Shown: in pieces, positions 5,867-8,070 of the stretch
How the letters are laid out: the number at the start of each line of letters is the position of its first letter
Position numbering within the stretch: the first letter of the stretch is position 1
DNA from: Dehalococcoidales bacterium
Lineage (GTDB): Bacteria > Chloroflexota > Dehalococcoidia > Dehalococcoidales > UBA2162
Direction of reading: 5' to 3'
Length of the DNA stretch: 8,070 nt
Assembly (NCBI GenBank): GCA_020354275.1
Contig: CP070645.1
Coordinates: 630,728-638,797 of the forward strand
Notes under the pieces: generated by a model
What the model was told of the DNA's origin: nothing
Databases searched by the model: none
What the model saw: only the letters and a program-made list of their open reading frames with translations
Position numbers and translations under genes: made by a program

Positions 5867-5934
5867 CACTCTAGAGATACACACCCGGCAGATCGAGATA
5901 ACACCAAAGAATTAACCTGCAGAAGGAGTCCATA

Positions 5935-6936
5935 ATGCCCTGGGAAGATGTAAAAGCGGTATTCCGTCCCGAGACTGTTCATATGGGGGTGATGATAGTA
6001 GATGCGGAGAAGTGCACTAAATGCGGGTTATGTATTCAGAACTGCCCGTTTAAAGCCTGGGAGACAGGTCCGGATGACATCCCGCGGCAGAAGGTAGAAT
6101 ACGAGTGTTTCAGCTGCTTCAACTGTATGGTATGCTGCCCGGTAGACGCCGTCTCGATAGTTGATACCTACCACGTCGATGCCGGAGTCTTCCGTACCGA
6201 ACCATACCCTTTACCGGTAAGGATGCCATTGGAACCCCTGAGTGCTCAAGGTAATCCCGATAGGTGGACGCCAGTAGAGCGCACTATATTTGAGCGGCGT
6301 AGTGTCCGCAACTTCAGAGACAGGCCGGTACCAGAAACACTCATCAGGCGTGTAATTGAGGCCGGCCGGTTTGCCCCCAGTGCCGGTAACTGCCAGCCGT
6401 GGAAGTTTATCGTTATCACCAACAGGGACATGATCAACGAAATGGATGAAGCAATCTACCGCGTGCTTAATATGCAGTACAGCACCTATATTGATGATGA
6501 GTCAGTTAAGAACCTGGCCCGTGGCTACGAGGCAAACCCAAATCCCGGGGGTTATGACCCGCGTATTATTCTGGGTGGTATCGGCAGCGTAGCCAAGAGA
6601 AACCTGCCACCCCTCCTGAATGCCCCGGTAGTGATATTGATTGCTGGTGACTCCCGGGCTATCAGCGGTCCCCAGCTCAATATCGGCATTTGCGGACAGA
6701 ATATGAACCTGGCAGCAACATCACTGGGCCTTGGCGCTTGTTGGGTGGGATTCAGTGCCATACTTAATATGGCACGCCCCATCATGGAAAAACTTAGCCT
6801 GGAATCACCCTGGAGAATAATCAACGCAGTTATAATCGGTTACCCCAAGTTCAAACAATCCGGTGTCGTACCACGGGAATACCGTCCTGTTACCTGGTTA
6901 CGTAGCGGGTCTGACACCGTTGAGATTGAAGAATAA
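5935..6936 (+). CDS. Nitroreductase-family flavoprotein with N-terminal 2x[4Fe-4S] ferredoxin domain
   Basis: 333 residues, with AAGGAG (5923-5928) 6 nt before the ATG. Two cluster motifs occupy residues 27-37 (C27, C30, C33, C37 in CTKCGLCIQNCP) and 58-68 (C58, C61, C64, C68 in CFSCFNCMVCCP). After a Pro-rich linker (about 85-110) comes the FMN-binding nitroreductase fold, which begins ERRSVRNF (119-126). It continues with APSAGNCQPWKF (145-156), an LNAPVVILIAGDS strand, and LGLGACWVGF, typical of the C-terminal FMN/dimer region. The fusion implies direct electron delivery from ferredoxin clusters to FMN, as in other ferredoxin-nitroreductase proteins of anaerobes, rather than from NAD(P)H. 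It probably reduces an enone, nitro, quinone or similar acceptor in the pathway encoded upstream; the substrate is unknown. No signal peptide is seen. It is the last gene of the + strand cluster. Confidence 0.88.
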   Translation: MPWEDVKAVFRPETVHMGVMIVDAEKCTKCGLCIQNCPFKAWETGPDDIPRQKVEYECFSCFNCMVCCPVDAVSIVDTYHVDAGVFRTEPYPLPVRMPLEPLSAQGNPDRWTPVERTIFERRSVRNFRDRPVPETLIRRVIEAGRFAPSAGNCQPWKFIVITNRDMINEMDEAIYRVLNMQYSTYIDDESVKNLARGYEANPNPGGYDPRIILGGIGSVAKRNLPPLLNAPVVILIAGDSRAISGPQLNIGICGQNMNLAATSLGLGACWVGFSAILNMARPIMEKLSLESPWRIINAVIIGYPKFKQSGVVPREYRPVTWLRSGSDTVEIEE

Positions 6937-6950
6937 GGTAATAATCATCC

Positions 6951-6971
6951 AGCCCAGGTCTGTCCTGGACT
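6951..6971. terminator. Hairpin between convergent genes, possible bidirectional terminator
   Basis: CCAGG (6954-6958) pairs with CCTGG (6964-6968) over TCTGT, extended by AG/CT across one mismatch. It lies in the 51-nt gap between the ends of the nitroreductase and the - strand thiolase, where both transcripts must stop. Neither strand has a clear T-run after it, so intrinsic termination is uncertain. A short direct repeat CCGGCT (6972-6977 and 6981-6986) follows. Confidence 0.35.
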
Positions 6972-6987
6972 CCGGCTATCCCGGCTC

Positions 6988-8070
6988 CTAAACCTTTTCC
7001 AGTATATGGATGGTCATGGCAGCTTCCCCGGGGCCTACCGTTCCTCCCCCGTTCTCAGTCATGGCGATACGGTGGTTTTTCACCTGCCGCTGTCCGGCTT
7101 CACCCCGAAGCTGAACAACCAGTTCATAAATCTGAGCTAACCCCGAAGCCCCGATTGGATGTCCCCTCGAAATCAGTCCGCCGCTGGTATTTACCGGAAT
7201 CCTGCCGTCCAGAGCCGTATCACCCCTCTCAGCCATTAAGCCACCTCCCCCCCTCTCACAGAAGCCTAGTGCTTCCATTGCCGATATTTCCCCGTAAGCA
7301 GTGGCATCATGTACTTCCATAACATCAATATCTTCCGGCCCCAAACCCGCAGTGCTAAACGCCTGTTTGGCAGCCCTTTCACCAATATCCCCGGGTCCAG
7401 TACGTTTTCCGCCTTGGAGTACCGATGCCCTGATCTTGATTGCCCTGCCCGAGGGGTGTTTCTTCAAGAATTCCTCACTGCATACTATCGCTGACGCTGC
7501 ACCATCACCGATAGGGGCACACATAGCACGTGTAAGTGGATAGGCAACGACGTAATCGTTCATCACCTGTTCCACGGTCTGCGGGAAAGTATATTGTGCC
7601 AAAGGGTTCATCGTCGAGTTGTTGTGGTTCTTGGCGGCAATGATAGCCAGCTGCTGCTGCGTCAACCCGTACCTTTCCATGTGACCCCGTGCACCGGAAG
7701 CGTAGAAATCCATAAACGCCGAGTAATCCCTGGGCCTGTCCTGCTGAGGAACGGTCTCTTTCTCGCCTGTCCCTGTATCCTTACGTTGTGAAACCTGCTC
7801 ATGTGCCCGCGCAGCCCTCTGCCTTCCTTCCTCAACATCCGTGGCCGCTGTAAAACTACCCATTACCTTGGCACGGTCCTCATCATGCTGCTTTTCGACC
7901 CCAATGGCCAGGACACAGTCGTATAACCCGGCCTTAACGGCCGTCCACGCTCCGTGGAGAGCGGTACTGGCACTGGCACAGGCATTCTCCACATTGGTAA
8001 CCGGAATTCCCTGAACCCCGTTGGCCGTCAAAGCCACCTGCCCGCGTATAGAATGCTGGAAGGAATAGAG
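6988..8070 (-). CDS. SCP-x-type thiolase / acetyl-CoA acetyltransferase, 5' end cut by window edge
   Basis: 360 residues are visible and the frame stays open to base 8070. A GTG at 8037 is internal (reading GQVALTANG), and the usual N-terminal strands are missing, so the gene begins outside. Counting from the edge, the catalytic set is intact: C31 in ENACASAS, H254 in VHDAT, and H304 in RGHPIGASG. As in SCP-x proteins, the last motif is ENGGG rather than the CxG of classical thiolases. It should cleave 3-ketoacyl-CoA with CoA, giving acetyl- or propionyl-CoA. A hydrophilic stretch of about 60 residues (about 62-121), rich in R, E, Q and D, lies after the first catalytic block and looks like an extended loop. 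The gene runs towards the + strand cluster. It is a paralogue of the thiolase-like gene at 2105, sharing the NTSGG loop and QLRG...GQRQV ending, but with a functional active site. No DUF35 gene is visible next to it. Confidence 0.88.
   Translation of the reverse strand, partial: LYSFQHSIRGQVALTANGVQGIPVTNVENACASASTALHGAWTAVKAGLYDCVLAIGVEKQHDEDRAKVMGSFTAATDVEEGRQRAARAHEQVSQRKDTGTGEKETVPQQDRPRDYSAFMDFYASGARGHMERYGLTQQQLAIIAAKNHNNSTMNPLAQYTFPQTVEQVMNDYVVAYPLTRAMCAPIGDGAASAIVCSEEFLKKHPSGRAIKIRASVLQGGKRTGPGDIGERAAKQAFSTAGLGPEDIDVMEVHDATAYGEISAMEALGFCERGGGGLMAERGDTALDGRIPVNTSGGLISRGHPIGASGLAQIYELVVQLRGEAGQRQVKNHRIAMTENGGGTVGPGEAAMTIHILEKV

Noticed and set aside
8035..8037. GTG at 8037 (- strand) as start of the second thiolase
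   Set aside because: The frame continues to the window edge and the N-terminal third of the first thiolase half is missing; the GTG encodes an internal Val.

Overview
The window is bacterial: tightly packed genes, Shine-Dalgarno sites about 5-9 nt ahead of most starts, and no introns. The protein set is a thiolase-like protein with a Zn-ribbon/OB-fold (DUF35) partner, a nitronate-monooxygenase-type flavoprotein, an SDR, a ferredoxin-nitroreductase fusion and a second thiolase. Such sets are common in anaerobic or environmental bacteria with many acyl-CoA catabolism paralogues. Dehalococcoidia-type Chloroflexota or a Desulfobacterota relative would fit, but this is an inference from gene content and no marker gene is present.

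Layout. Positions 1-1754 hold a DNA-repair pair on the + strand. The first is a protein cut by the left edge that joins a degenerate XPF/Hef-type ERCC4 domain, helix-hairpin-helix motifs and a NucS-like PD-(D/E)XK nuclease domain. The second is an AlkD-like HEAT-repeat DNA glycosylase. Positions 1755-2104 are non-coding and unusually structured, with several hairpins, a 10-bp direct repeat and a good sigma70-type promoter (TTGACA, 17 nt, TAGACT).

Positions 2105-6936 hold five + strand metabolic genes: thiolase-like protein, DUF35 protein, nitronate monooxygenase family, SDR, and 2x[4Fe-4S] ferredoxin-nitroreductase. The first two are nearly fused (2-nt gap) and form a classic pair. The thiolase-like protein has lost the Cys/His/His catalytic set and carries Tyr at both His positions, as in the Ltp2-type retro-aldolases that work with DUF35 partners. 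The DUF35 gene appears to start at a non-canonical ATA codon placed behind a perfect AAGGAG site. Positions 6988-8070 hold, on the - strand and convergent, a second SCP-x-type thiolase with an intact Cys/His/His set. It is cut by the right edge.

Working hypothesis: the five genes plus the thiolase serve breakdown of a branched or cyclic CoA-thioester. The thiolase-like/DUF35 pair would cleave a C-C bond by retro-aldol chemistry, the SDR would oxidise or reduce a hydroxyl or keto group, the two flavoproteins would provide redox steps, and the true thiolase would release acetyl- or propionyl-CoA. The substrate cannot be read from sequence. The most unusual items are the ERCC4-HhH-NucS fusion, the ATA start, the repurposed thiolase active site and the structured 1.8-2.1 kb spacer.
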